NCBI RefSeq assembly: GCF_900184795.1
Contig: NZ_FXXN01000020.1
Location: 1-64,000, forward strand
Direction: 5' to 3'
Source: Magnetospirillum sp. 15-1
Lineage (GTDB): Bacteria; Pseudomonadota; Alphaproteobacteria; Rhodospirillales; Magnetospirillaceae
DNA length: 64,000 nucleotides
The notes below the pieces were generated by a model. It made no database searches and was not told the origin of the DNA. It worked only from the letters and a program-made list of their open reading frames with translations. The translations under genes were made by a program, and so were the position numbers. The first letter of the stretch is position 1. Every line of letters begins with the position of its first letter. Below are positions 1-8,634 of the stretch, one piece after another.

Positions 1-86
1 GACCCTGAAAACCCCGTTCTTCGGCGCCCTGGTGGATTATGCCGAGGAGGGAAACCAGTTGTGGACCTGTCCCGGCCACAATGGCG
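1..86 (+). pseudogene. Orn/Lys/Arg decarboxylase, internal fragment
   Basis: Reading from base 2, this stretch encodes TLKTPFFGAL followed by VDYAEEGNQLWTCPGHNGG. That resembles the start of the PLP-binding major domain of the large inducible ornithine/lysine/arginine decarboxylases, which carry a conserved PGH-x-GG motif. The similarity ends abruptly after NGG at about base 85-86, where sequence identical to the inside of an IS5-type transposase begins. The gene is therefore cut. Its 5' part would lie left of the window, and no 3' part is seen here. Identification is from motif memory over only 28 residues, so the exact substrate class cannot be given. Confidence 0.6.
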
Positions 87-338
87 GCGGGCGTCTGGGA
101 CCGGCTTCTGGAGGAAATCTCCAAGGCTTACGATGGCGACATCATCATGATCGACTCGACCTGTGTCCGCGTTCACCAACACGGGGCCACGGGAACGTCC
201 CATGCTGCCATCGTCGAGAGCCCCTTTTTTCCCGTGGCCCCGTGTTGGTGAACGCGGACACAGGTCGAGTCGATCATGATGATGTCGCCATCGTAAGCCT
301 TGGAGATTTCCTCCAGAAGCCGGTCCCAGACGCCCGCC
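86..338. repeat. 108-bp perfect inverted repeat with 37-bp loop
   Basis: Bases 86-193 are the exact reverse complement of 231-338, separated by 37 bp (194-230). Both arms are the same internal part of an IS5-type transposase gene, covering residues from about KAGVWDRLL to HQHGATG. The arms do not include an IS terminus. The structure is therefore not two facing IS copies but a fold-back duplication of internal coding sequence. It could be a real rearrangement that happened together with the loss of the flanking genes, or an assembly or amplification chimera. Confidence 0.9.
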
Positions 339-550
339 TTGCGCCAGCGGACGAACCGGTTGTAGCAGGTGGTCGATGGGCCGTAGCGCTCGGGAACTTC
401 CGCCCAAGGCGAGCCCGTGCGGAACCGCCACAGGATACCGTTCAGGACCCGACGGTCATCAACCCGAGGCACGCCGCGAGGCTTGTTCGGAAGCAAGGGC
501 TCGATGATCGACCATTCGTGATCCGTCAACTCGTACCGCCGCCGTGCCAT
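173..550 (-). pseudogene. IS5-family transposase, N-terminal half
   Basis: The translation from the ATG at 550 begins MARRRYELTDHEW and runs through GVPRVDDRRVLNGILWRF and WAEVPERYG. This is the usual N-terminal insertion-element domain (DUF4096) of IS5/IS427-type transposases. It then reaches the first catalytic aspartate context (IIMIDSTCVRVHQHGATGKKG). After about base 220 the frame enters the loop and the opposite arm of the inverted repeat, so the second half of the DDE domain is absent. An upstream ATG at 586 is possible, but MARRR is the usual beginning. The product cannot be an active transposase on its own. Confidence 0.85.
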
Positions 551-613
551 CAATGCCCTCCGTGCCAGAGGGAATCGTTGAATCACGACGCGCGACGAAG
601 GGGAAGCCTGTTT

Positions 614-1261
614 ATGAGTTTACGGCCTAACCCACTGCCCTTCTACGGAGCAATCCCTGATGAACTGAGAGCCGTGACACTGAACTATACGGCGTTTCTT
701 CAGCAAAAGCTCGGAACGGCCAACAGTGTCTACTTTCATGGTGGTCTTGCGGATTACGTCCGCATGGATACGCGGGATTTACTGCCGGTTGACAGGCCGC
801 TTGAATGCGATCCGGAGACATTCATCCGTAAGATCGTCATGGCCAGCACCGACTTCAAATCGGATGACATTGCCCAGCAACGTCATGTTATTCCTGCCTT
901 GGTTCCGCCGCTTCGCCTAAAACCCATTTTATCCCATCGTTACATTGAGCTTTGGGCTAAGGCATCCAAGTGGGTGAGCGAGGCCGCTCACATTGTGGTC
1001 GTGGGCTACTCGTTCAACAGTGCCGATGAGCACTTCAATGACATCCTGCGCAACCATTCGGATCGTAGAATCGATATCATCGCCCCAGAGGCCGCCACGC
1101 CAGCCTTTCGGGATCGGATGGAAAAAGTATTCCGGACATCAGCCGATCAATATACTCCTATCCAGATCAATGGGCTCGATGGCTTTCAGGCCAAGAAGAT
1201 TCGCTTAATTGGCGCAAAGGCCACTGATGTCGATATCGCGGAGCTGTTCGCGAAAACCTAA
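614..1261 (+). pseudogene. SIR2-like domain protein, 5'-truncated
   Basis: The 215-residue C-terminal part shows features of SIR2-like (SIR2_2-type) proteins. These are a VTLNYTAFLQ segment resembling the TxNYD motif, a FHGG segment, and the late IVVVGYSFNSADEHF motif in which the aspartate follows the GYS box. The N-terminal part that would carry the first NAD-binding glycines is missing where the IS remnant lies. The ATG at 614 is therefore probably not the native start. SIR2-like domains in bacteria often act as NAD-depleting effectors in antiphage systems, so this may be a lost member of the adjacent defence locus. The gene converges on the GIY-YIG gene, the two ends overlapping by 4 bp. 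Confidence 0.65.
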
Positions 1262-2463
1262 CCCCCTTCGTGAGCCACCAGCTTGGCGCGGCTGGGGTCA
1301 TAGGTGAAATTGGCAATCGTTCCGTCCCGTATCCGGTCAACCGCTTCATCAATGGCGAAGCGGGGGACCAGAAACCATTCCTTGGGCGAAACCGGGTGGC
1401 CGAAACGATCCGTGATTTCGATTTTCAGCCGGGCCGGTTCAAAGAACCGATGGATCAGGTGTTCCAGCCTGGAGCGGTTGATGTTGCAGAGCTTGTAGGT
1501 GGCAACCACCTCGACCTCGGCCAACAAATAGGTGGGGTCAAGCTTGGCATTGGCGACCCGTTGTTCGACGCTGCCCCCGGTCACGCCGATCTTGTGCAAT
1601 ACCTCCCGATGCGAGGCGACCACGGGATGGTCCGACTTGCTGCGCAGAACATAAATCGTGCCACTTTCCGTATCGCCTTCCGCCTGCACGTTGTCGAATA
1701 ACGGGCCAGCGGATGGCTCAGAGATTCTTCGGCCTGCATCGTCCTTGTAAAGTGCGCGTTGGAGCGAACGTAATAAGAGATCGCTTTCCGTGCCGTTGGA
1801 ATAGATCACCCGAAGCCGAGCATCCGTTTCGCCATTGGGCGCTTTGATTGGCTTGCCAATTTCGGCGACATAAGCGGTCTGGCCTCCCAATACAAAGAAC
1901 TGACCGGCCTGGATGTCCGCCTTCAGAAAGCCCGCGTCTTTGACGAATGGCCGGGTCTGCCGAATGCCCGCATCCAGTTCCTTTTGGACCTGAACGAACA
2001 GCGCCTTGAAACGGTCAAAATCATCGCATTTGGTGCGATTGGCGATTTCTTCGGCGGCGCGTTTTTCGGCCACCGAGCGGACGTGACGCAGATTACTTAA
2101 ATCGTCTTCGCCACCGGCCTCAACACCAAGCGCTGCCAACAAAGCATCGTCATCCATGGCTTTGGCGGCCCCTGCGTCGGCAGCACCGTCACTGCTCAGC
2201 AATTCCTGCCGATCCATTGGCAGCAGCAAGGCGCGGCATTCTTCCTGTTCGCGCAGGCGGTCCAGGCGCACGGCATACATTCGTTCAAAGATGTCGTTTC
2301 CCTCGCCATGACGGGGGGCACGGCCATGCTGTTCGTAGAATCGCTGGATATCCTCGAAACCGGCGATGATGCGTTCCTCGCGGGCCGTGCGCGAGCCTTT
2401 GCGCTCAGGCTCGATCTCAACCCCCAATTCGGCCAACAACTCCAGATCGGATTGTTCAACCAT
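1258..2463 (-). CDS. GIY-YIG (T5orf172-like) nuclease domain protein
   Basis: This 401-residue protein has a nuclease-like domain at residues about 269-370. TIYVLRS (269-275) takes the place of GIY, KIGVTGG (291-297) the place of YIG, an arginine follows at 302, and RLEHLIH (332-338) supplies the likely metal-binding glutamate at 334. This matches the T5orf172/MUG113 branch of the GIY-YIG superfamily. The first 260 residues are charged and mostly helical, with no domain I recognise. The gene starts 8 bp inside the end of the helicase gene and is the last of four overlapping genes, so it is very likely co-translated with them. It is the most obvious candidate for the DNA-cutting subunit of the system, but cleavage is an inference from the fold. 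Confidence 0.75.
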   Translation of the reverse strand: MVEQSDLELLAELGVEIEPERKGSRTAREERIIAGFEDIQRFYEQHGRAPRHGEGNDIFERMYAVRLDRLREQEECRALLLPMDRQELLSSDGAADAGAAKAMDDDALLAALGVEAGGEDDLSNLRHVRSVAEKRAAEEIANRTKCDDFDRFKALFVQVQKELDAGIRQTRPFVKDAGFLKADIQAGQFFVLGGQTAYVAEIGKPIKAPNGETDARLRVIYSNGTESDLLLRSLQRALYKDDAGRRISEPSAGPLFDNVQAEGDTESGTIYVLRSKSDHPVVASHREVLHKIGVTGGSVEQRVANAKLDPTYLLAEVEVVATYKLCNINRSRLEHLIHRFFEPARLKIEITDRFGHPVSPKEWFLVPRFAIDEAVDRIRDGTIANFTYDPSRAKLVAHEGG

Positions 2464-4510
2464 TCTTGGCCTCGGCAGCCTTGCGCTGAAGGAAGGCGAC
2501 GCCCTCGGCCATGCGCTTTTCCCAGGCGTCGGCCGAGGTCAGTGACGGCAGACGCCCTCGTTCCTTCTTGAAGGTCAGGGCACGGTTCGCCAGTTCCCGG
2601 GCTTCTTCCAAGGTCAGCGAAACGCGTTTGGCGCCAATGATGGCCTCAACCTGCTTCAGGCTGTCCTCGCTCATGGTCTTGGCCAGAATGGCGCGGGCCT
2701 CGCCGAACGGGTTGATGCGGTCGATCATGTCGATGTCCAGTTCACGCACATCGACGGCGAATTTACGGACGCCGTCGATCAGGGCGGTATTCGAGCTGGC
2801 GCGCAGTTCCTCATTCTCCACCACCAGCGCCTTGGCCTGCTGGGTCAGATTCAGGGCGGCGATGGCGTGCTGGCGCACCGCTTCCTGGTCTTCGGCATCC
2901 AGTTCGGGATAGCGGTCCTTGATGATCTTGCCCATGCGGACGACGGTCAAATCCTCGGGCACCGTTTCCGGGTCGAACAGGCCGCGCTCCAGCGCTGTCT
3001 TGTCCTGAACAAAAGCGGTGATGACCTCGTTCAGATCTTCCTGGCAGATACGGGCGGCTTCCTTGCTTTTTGGTGCGTTCAGTCCCTTGATCTCGATCTG
3101 GAACTGCGCCGTTTCCTCGTTGAAGCCGACGTTGCAGCGTTTGGGGTCATAGCCCCCCTCGCCATAGTCGAAGCCTTCCTGCGGGCCGCTTTGCGATGCC
3201 TTGGGGACAAAGGTGTAGCGCGGCGCCAGCACCTGTTCCATCAGCAGGCTGGCGGCGATGGCCTTCAGGGTGTCGTTGACGGCCTCGTTCACCGCCTCGT
3301 CGGCGGCGTCGGGCTGGGCGATCAGATTGGTGAAACGCGCGCGGGTCTTGCCCTTGGCGTCGCGGGTGGCGCGGCCGATAATCTGCACGATCTCGGTCAG
3401 GCTGGAGCGATAGCCGACGGTCAGGGCATGTTCGCACCAGATCCAGTCGAACCCTTCCTTGGCCATGCCCAGCGCGATGATGATGTCCACATGGTCGCGG
3501 TTGTTCTTGTGGGCCGGGTCTTTCAAGGAAGAAATCACCCGGTCGCGCTTGGCCGAATCGTCATCGACCAGATCGGCCACCTTCAGCAGCCGCCCGTCGG
3601 GCGCCTTGATCAATTGAAAGCCGGTGACGGGGTCGATTCCCTGCCAATCGCCCAGGCCAAACAGGATATGCTCCACCTCGCGGATTTTGTCCTTCAGGCT
3701 TTCGCGGGAATTGACGCTGGGGATGTGGACGATGGTTTTCAGAACCGGGTCCAGCACCTTCATGATGTGGTCGGTATAGGAATCGGTATAGAAAAAATAG
3801 CCGATATCCAGCGCCTTCAGATATTCATAGCCGTTCAATTGTTCGTAATAGGTATAGGTGACGGTCTCGAACCGAGCCTCGTCGGTGGGCGCCAGCACCG
3901 GCACACCATCGCCGCGAAAGAACGAGCCGGTCATGGCGACCAGATGCACCTTGTCCCGCGCAATGAACTGGCCGATCTGGGCGCCCAGCTTGTTGTCCTC
4001 GCCGGCGCTGACATGGTGGAATTCATCCACCGCGATCAGGCGGTCGTCGAAGGCCTCGATGCCAAAGCGTTCGACGGCAAAGCGGAAGGTGGCGTGCGGG
4101 CAGACCAGCACGCGGTCGTCGCTGTCCAGAAACGCCCGCACAGAATTGACCTTGCCGCCATCCTCGCCAGGCGCGTTGCACAAATTCCATTTGGGAACCA
4201 CGGACCAATCGGCCCAAAAGCCGTATTGGGACAAGGGCTCGTCATTGAAGCTGGAGCCGATGGATTTTTCCGGCACGGTGATGATCACCTGCTTCAGACC
4301 CTGGTTGTGCAGCTTGTCGAGCGCGATGAACATCAGCGCCCGGCTCTTGCCCGAGGCCGGCGGCGACTTGATCAGCAGATATTGCTCGCCCCGTCGGTCA
4401 TAGGCGCGTTCCTGCATGGGCCGCATGCCCAGTTCATTGGCCTTGGCCGACTTGCCGGTTTGGGCATAGTTGACCGAGACGGAGGGGACGTGCACGCTCA
4501 TCTTAGTCAT
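2456..4510 (-). CDS. DEAH-type superfamily 2 helicase / restriction helicase
   Basis: This 684-residue protein shows the SF2 helicase motifs: Walker A SPPASGKS (49-56), motif II VDEFHH (161-166, DEFH in place of DEAH), motif III AMTGS (192-196) and motif VI QIIGRATRDAKGK (376-388). A Res-subunit-like core is followed by about 250 residues of helical C-terminus without a recognised nuclease. Its role would be ATP-driven translocation on DNA for the neighbouring methyltransferase and nuclease. It overlaps the gene upstream by 8 bp (start 4510; a second ATG at 4501 is equally possible) and the gene downstream by 8 bp. No nuclease motif is visible here, which fits a separate nuclease subunit. Confidence 0.85.
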   Translation of the reverse strand: MTKMSVHVPSVSVNYAQTGKSAKANELGMRPMQERAYDRRGEQYLLIKSPPASGKSRALMFIALDKLHNQGLKQVIITVPEKSIGSSFNDEPLSQYGFWADWSVVPKWNLCNAPGEDGGKVNSVRAFLDSDDRVLVCPHATFRFAVERFGIEAFDDRLIAVDEFHHVSAGEDNKLGAQIGQFIARDKVHLVAMTGSFFRGDGVPVLAPTDEARFETVTYTYYEQLNGYEYLKALDIGYFFYTDSYTDHIMKVLDPVLKTIVHIPSVNSRESLKDKIREVEHILFGLGDWQGIDPVTGFQLIKAPDGRLLKVADLVDDDSAKRDRVISSLKDPAHKNNRDHVDIIIALGMAKEGFDWIWCEHALTVGYRSSLTEIVQIIGRATRDAKGKTRARFTNLIAQPDAADEAVNEAVNDTLKAIAASLLMEQVLAPRYTFVPKASQSGPQEGFDYGEGGYDPKRCNVGFNEETAQFQIEIKGLNAPKSKEAARICQEDLNEVITAFVQDKTALERGLFDPETVPEDLTVVRMGKIIKDRYPELDAEDQEAVRQHAIAALNLTQQAKALVVENEELRASSNTALIDGVRKFAVDVRELDIDMIDRINPFGEARAILAKTMSEDSLKQVEAIIGAKRVSLTLEEARELANRALTFKKERGRLPSLTSADAWEKRMAEGVAFLQRKAAEAKNG

Positions 4511-5363
4511 TCTTTCTATTGTCGAATCTGCGCAAGAAAAGGCGGGCGGTTACCAGTGTGATCTGAAGCCGAAAGGTCGCATCGTCCTCTTCGGAAAGCC
4601 CCGGATGACCTCCATGAGGATGCATCCTGCTCATGAGACCTTGGACGTATTGAGGCTTCTGATTGTTTGGATTCCACTCATTATATTCTTCCAGCAAGAA
4701 AGGGGGCTGGAGCTTCCCAAGAAAGTCACGCTTGGCCTTGCCGTCACCCGAGGCAGCGCATCCCATAGAATCCGCCATTTCGTTCAAATAGTTCTCGAAA
4801 AAATTCCGAAGCTCGCCGTTTGCAGAAGACCATTCCCCCCTCTCAAATGCTGACAGGGCTTGTTTCAAGTGCCCCATTGCAACACGGAGATCGTGTCTAT
4901 CCAACAGCGCGAACACTTCGCTCTCGGCTTCACGAAAATCCAGGCCGGGAATGTCGTCGGGCAGCATCCGTACAAGATGCGGCCTTACTATGGCGCCTTC
5001 TCCAAGGGTGGGCCAATTGGCCCAGGCTTCATCTTTCGCCATATCAACACGCTCGTAACCGTCGAAACGAAGCCCAGCGATGAGTTTTTTCCATGCATCG
5101 CTCCGCTGACTTTTCTGCGGCGCCAGAATTGCGGCTTCGACGATGGCGCGGCTGAGCGGCGCACGACCGTTCTCGGTCATTACGTCAAAGTCTTCTTCGA
5201 TAGCAATTCGCGCCCAATCCGCAACTCGCGCAGATTTGCTTGAGGAAGCACACCGCCCCTGTATTCCCCATTGGACCTCAAACACCCCCATATCATCGTG
5301 GGACTTGAAGTCGGCAACCACTTCGGCAGCCGCAACGACCGTCATGCGATTGAACCCGCTCAT
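4503..5363 (-). CDS. Uncharacterised protein of the methyltransferase-helicase operon
   Basis: I do not recognise this 286-residue protein. The last third has a recurring-looking pattern (LSAFERGEWSSANGELRNF, then GLMSRMHPHGGHPGLSEEDD and a helical end). It resembles C-terminal helical domains of some abortive-infection or HEPN-like proteins, but no R-x4-6-H catalytic motif can be asserted. No signal peptide or membrane segment is seen. The start codon shares an ATGA overlap with the stop of the methyltransferase gene, and the end overlaps the helicase start. It is therefore a fixed structural member of the four-gene operon and may be a specificity, bridging or regulatory subunit. Confidence 0.6.
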   Translation of the reverse strand: MSGFNRMTVVAAAEVVADFKSHDDMGVFEVQWGIQGRCASSSKSARVADWARIAIEEDFDVMTENGRAPLSRAIVEAAILAPQKSQRSDAWKKLIAGLRFDGYERVDMAKDEAWANWPTLGEGAIVRPHLVRMLPDDIPGLDFREAESEVFALLDRHDLRVAMGHLKQALSAFERGEWSSANGELRNFFENYLNEMADSMGCAASGDGKAKRDFLGKLQPPFLLEEYNEWNPNNQKPQYVQGLMSRMHPHGGHPGLSEEDDATFRLQITLVTARLFLRRFDNRKND

Positions 5364-8113
5364 GACGCCCCCTTCTTCCCCTTAGCCTTCTTCGCACCAC
5401 CCTGGGCGGCGACCATCTTGCTGTACATGTCGAACAGCTTTTCCAGCCGTTCCGTGTCGTTCTTGAAGCGGCGCCCGATATAGATGCGTTCCAGCACCTC
5501 GTCATTGCGGTCATGGACGGCACGCAGATCCTCGGGCATCTTTTCCGGGTCGTACAGATCGGCGATGGTGGCCGGGAAATGGGCTTCGCGGATCAGCAAG
5601 ATGTCCTCGGCGCAGCGGGTCAGGTCTTCCTTGTTCTTCCCGGTCAGCGGCGGGATGGGGAAGGTGTTGTACACGACAGTATTGCCATACCTTGTTCCGT
5701 TCCCGAGCCGTCCAGCTATGGTGTCCGCCCATATACGATGTAAGGTAGACATAACAATCGCAAATGCATCGAGCGGCGCACCATAAATAACAAATGCATT
5801 ATGATTAGAGACGTATCCAGCCGGTTTTAGGTCTGCTGGAACGAATGGGAGCGCATTTCCGATAGTATTCCCGACGTGGATAAAGTCACGATGCTCAAAC
5901 GTTGAATAGCAAAATGCATGTGGTCGGCGCGCAGCTTTTTTGGCATCTCGGCCAGCACCTTCACGGTATTTTTTGCATTTCTCAATTACATCGCGAAGCG
6001 CCGCTATCTTTTCTGCATCAGGCAAGTCAGTGTCATCAATCCAAACGCACCAGCGGTGAGCGCCAGACAATAGTTCCTGCGTGCCGCCGTACTTCCGTAT
6101 GTAATGCTGTGTCTCTGGCGCATCATTTATTAGTTTTTCAACATCGCCACGCTCCAATATAAGTCTTTTACCATCAACAGCATTGCTCCCCATTTTCATG
6201 ATGGGGAGATCGCTGATAGGATCATCTGCGGGGAAACAATAAACATTTGGCCCAGGAGTTAAATACGGCGATATATTGTCGCACACCTGCACTGTGTCAT
6301 CAGAATAAATTTTCTTTCCTCTCCTTGCAGAGGCTTCTAGGCCGACGATAGTGCACCAAACCCCTGCATTGTCCGCCGCAGAATTCGACCACTTGAATGG
6401 CCTGTACGCAAATACGATCTCAGCTTTCTCAAAAATTATGGGCCATAGCAGTGATACTTGCTCGCCTTGGTTAATTGAACTTGTAGATACTAGAGCCATG
6501 CCACAATTTGTTTTCTGTATAACGCTCAGCCCTTTTACAATAAATGCAGATACATAATCCAATAGCTGCAGATTACCCAATCCCGCCGCAACCATGTCCT
6601 CTGTTTGCAGTGTCGATTTCTTTTTGGCACCCAGGTATGGCGGATTTCCGCAAATATACGTCTCGCCCCCTTCATTTTCGAAATCGATCTGAGCCTGCTC
6701 CAGCGGCGTGTGGAACAGATCATCGGCGGCCAGTTTCACTCCGGTACCAACGGGCGGGCAGATGCTCAGCCAATCCAGGCGCAAGGCGTTGCCGCAGATG
6801 ATCCAGTTCTGGGCATCCAGCGGCAGGAACTCGGCCAGGGCCAGTTTCTGACCGCGATACAGCACGTCGCATTGGTATTCGGCGATGATCAGGGCCAGGC
6901 GGGCGATCTCGGCGGGGAATTCGCGCAGTTCAATGCCGCGAAAATTGGTTAGTGGAATGTCGGATGCGCGGTCGGACTCACCGCGACGGCGATTGATCTC
7001 GGCCTCGATCTCCCGCATCTGCTTATAAGCGATGACCAGGAAATTGCCCGATCCGCACGCCGGGTCGAAGACCCGAATTCTGGACAGGCGCTTACGCAGG
7101 TTCAGCAGGGTGCGCGGGTTGTCGCCAGCCTCGTCCAGCTTGGCCCGCAGATCGTCCAGGAACAGCGGGTTCAGCACCTTCAAAATGTTGGGCACGCTGG
7201 TGTAATGCATGCCCAGCGCGCCGCGTTCCTCGTCATCGGCCACCGCCTGGATCATGGACCCGAAGATGTCGGGGTTGATCTGCTGCCAATCCAGGCCACC
7301 GATATGGATCAGATAGGATCGGGCGACGCGGCTGAATTTCGGCACATCGGTACTGCCGGAGAATAGGCCGCCGTTGACGTAGGGGAACACCCCGGCCCAG
7401 CGCGGTAGATTGGCGGCGGGGCGGTCATTGAAATGGGTGTTCATAGCGCGGAAGACTTCGCTCATCACCTCGTGGGTGTTGGACGAATCGCGTGCGCTCA
7501 TCTGGTCGATGGTGGCGGTGAACAGGCCGGTGCCGTTGAAGATGTCGGTATCTTCGGCAAAGAAGCAAAAGATCAGCCGCGCCATGAAATGGTTCATATC
7601 CGACCGGCGCTCGGCGGTGGCCCAGTCAGGATTGTCCTTCAGCAATTCCACATACAGCCGGTTCAAGCGGCTGGTGGCGCGGATGTCGAAAGCGTTCTCG
7701 CGGATTTGCTTGACGGTGGTGATGCCGGCCAGCGGCAGGAAAAAGCCGAAATGATTGGGGAAGTCGGCATAGGCGCAGGCCACCGTCTCGCCGGAGTTCA
7801 AATCCTCGGCCTGGAAATCGTCGCCATCGGTGGCCAGGACGAACTTGATCTTGCCCTTGGCGGTGGCCGGGCTGGCCCGCAACGCCGCCAAGGTCTCGGA
7901 CACCGCTCCGGAGGCGGCTACCGCCATGTGGATATGGTTGCGCTGACAGATGGCGCCGGTCACATCGGACAGGTTGGACGCCCCGGCCCGCAGCTTCTTG
8001 ATGGTGGCGTCCTTGTTGCCGAAGGCCTGCAAGAAGGCGAAGGGGAACTCCGCCGGATCAAAGGGCTGATCGGCCAGGGCGGATATTGCTTGCTCGATTT
8101 CGACGGCGTTCAC
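5360..8113 (-). CDS. MmeI-like class I DNA adenine methyltransferase
   Basis: Translated from the GTG at 8113 (917 residues), it begins VNAVEIEQAISALADQPF, the usual opening of the MmeI-like methyltransferase family. The reading frame is open upstream to 8341 but that part shows no family similarity. Motif I is VFDPACGSGNF (348-358) and motif IV is GNPPY (489-493), the pattern of amino-methyltransferases. A target-recognition-like region and the family C-terminus (ADLYDPEKMPEDLRAVHDRN) follow. The N-terminus is shorter than in MmeI and I see no clear D...ExK nuclease motif, so the protein probably modifies but does not cut. It would mark host DNA for the helicase/GIY-YIG partners encoded downstream. 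Confidence 0.85.
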   Translation of the reverse strand: MNAVEIEQAISALADQPFDPAEFPFAFLQAFGNKDATIKKLRAGASNLSDVTGAICQRNHIHMAVAASGAVSETLAALRASPATAKGKIKFVLATDGDDFQAEDLNSGETVACAYADFPNHFGFFLPLAGITTVKQIRENAFDIRATSRLNRLYVELLKDNPDWATAERRSDMNHFMARLIFCFFAEDTDIFNGTGLFTATIDQMSARDSSNTHEVMSEVFRAMNTHFNDRPAANLPRWAGVFPYVNGGLFSGSTDVPKFSRVARSYLIHIGGLDWQQINPDIFGSMIQAVADDEERGALGMHYTSVPNILKVLNPLFLDDLRAKLDEAGDNPRTLLNLRKRLSRIRVFDPACGSGNFLVIAYKQMREIEAEINRRRGESDRASDIPLTNFRGIELREFPAEIARLALIIAEYQCDVLYRGQKLALAEFLPLDAQNWIICGNALRLDWLSICPPVGTGVKLAADDLFHTPLEQAQIDFENEGGETYICGNPPYLGAKKKSTLQTEDMVAAGLGNLQLLDYVSAFIVKGLSVIQKTNCGMALVSTSSINQGEQVSLLWPIIFEKAEIVFAYRPFKWSNSAADNAGVWCTIVGLEASARRGKKIYSDDTVQVCDNISPYLTPGPNVYCFPADDPISDLPIMKMGSNAVDGKRLILERGDVEKLINDAPETQHYIRKYGGTQELLSGAHRWCVWIDDTDLPDAEKIAALRDVIEKCKKYREGAGRDAKKAARRPHAFCYSTFEHRDFIHVGNTIGNALPFVPADLKPAGYVSNHNAFVIYGAPLDAFAIVMSTLHRIWADTIAGRLGNGTRYGNTVVYNTFPIPPLTGKNKEDLTRCAEDILLIREAHFPATIADLYDPEKMPEDLRAVHDRNDEVLERIYIGRRFKNDTERLEKLFDMYSKMVAAQGGAKKAKGKKGAS

Positions 8114-8359
8114 GGACGGCGCTCGCTCTCTTTGTGTACTGTGCGTGAAAGTCTTGCGACTGGCAGGCGCAAAAGCGAAACGCATGGTAGCCGCTCGGAG
8201 AAGGCTTTTCCAGATCGCCCCATGTGAGCCTACTTTGGCTGCACGCCTTTCACGGCCATTCTGACCACTGAATAGCACCACCTTGCAGCACGTTGCAAAA
8301 TCGCCGTGCCGCCCCGGTGCCACCCCAAGCCGAAGCACCATCCTCGGCCCAGAAATGGA

Positions 8360-8392
8360 AAGCCCCCGAAAGGCGTTACCTTTCAGGGGCTT
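8360..8392 (-). terminator. Rho-independent terminator-like hairpin behind tRNA-Phe 3' end
   Basis: Two 14-nt arms (8360-8373 and 8379-8392) pair with one G-T wobble around a 5-nt loop. Read on the minus strand, the hairpin lies 4 nt after the CCA end of the tRNA-Phe fragment and is followed by TTTCC. That is the normal place for the terminator of a tRNA gene. It supports the idea that the sequence to the left is the original chromosomal flank of a tRNA-Phe gene. Confidence 0.7.
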
Positions 8393-8396
8393 AAAG

Positions 8397-8417
8397 TGGT
8401 GCCCAGGGGCGGAATCG
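8397..8417 (-). other. tRNA-Phe 3'-end fragment, probable att site
   Basis: Read on the minus strand these 21 nt are the T-loop-to-CCA end of an alphaproteobacterial tRNA-Phe (CGATTCCGCCCCTGGGCACCA, split here as CGATTCCGCC and CCTGGGCACCA). Nothing upstream of it (right side) resembles the rest of a tRNA. A detached tRNA 3' end is the classical trace left by a tyrosine-recombinase element that integrated into the tRNA gene and restored the intact gene at its other end. The conjugative element lies to the right, and no integrase gene or second copy is found in the window. Confidence 0.8.
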
Positions 8418-8476
8418 CTCAGGCCATGCCATCACATTGTTTTACAATGGTTTTCCCTAGAAATTCACTCTCGTAC

Positions 8477-8496
8477 ATACCAACAAAAATACCAAC
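8477..8496. repeat. Direct repeats ATACCAAC next to the att fragment
   Basis: ATACCAAC occurs at 8477-8484 and again at 8489-8496, a 12-bp period (TTGGTAT on the other strand), about 60 bp inside the presumed element end. Short direct repeats at this place are typical of integrase arm-type binding sites, but only two copies are present and this is a weak assignment. The rest of 8418-8634 is AT-richer than its surroundings and holds no gene I can support. Confidence 0.35.
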
Positions 8497-8634
8497 CGGC
8501 GGCTAAAATAGGCAGGTTCGATTCCCACTTAACGTCGTAAATACGACTATATTCCACTTACGACCGCCTTGGCCGACTCAGATTTCCCCTCTAAACGGCC
8601 ACGCACGCCCCCACATAAGCCCAGAGCCAGAAGA

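Larger units (their letters stand above)
86..613 (-). mobile_element. IS5-family insertion sequence remnant
   Basis: This block separates the decarboxylase fragment from the truncated SIR2-like gene and contains only the 5' half of a transposase gene plus its inverted partial copy. The transposase start (550) leaves about 60 bp up to the point where SIR2-like coding sequence resumes, a normal length for an IS left end. I could not identify a pair of terminal inverted repeats or a target duplication, because the opposite end of the IS is missing. The right limit of 613 is an estimate based on where the flanking reading frame becomes recognisable. Confidence 0.6.

Noticed and set aside
32-1261. 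A 409-codon open frame that runs from the decarboxylase fragment through the IS remnant into the SIR2-like part
   Set aside because: The middle is antisense to the transposase and the ends belong to two unrelated families, so the continuity of the frame is chance and not a real fusion gene.
2867-4561. Long plus-strand open frame opposite the helicase gene
   Set aside because: It is an antisense shadow in a GC-rich region: no ribosome site, no family features, and the helicase motifs are all on the other strand.
8512-8530. GGTTCGATTCC, a T-arm-like sequence that could be a second tRNA remnant
   Set aside because: The flanking five bases on each side cannot form a T-stem and no acceptor or anticodon part is present.
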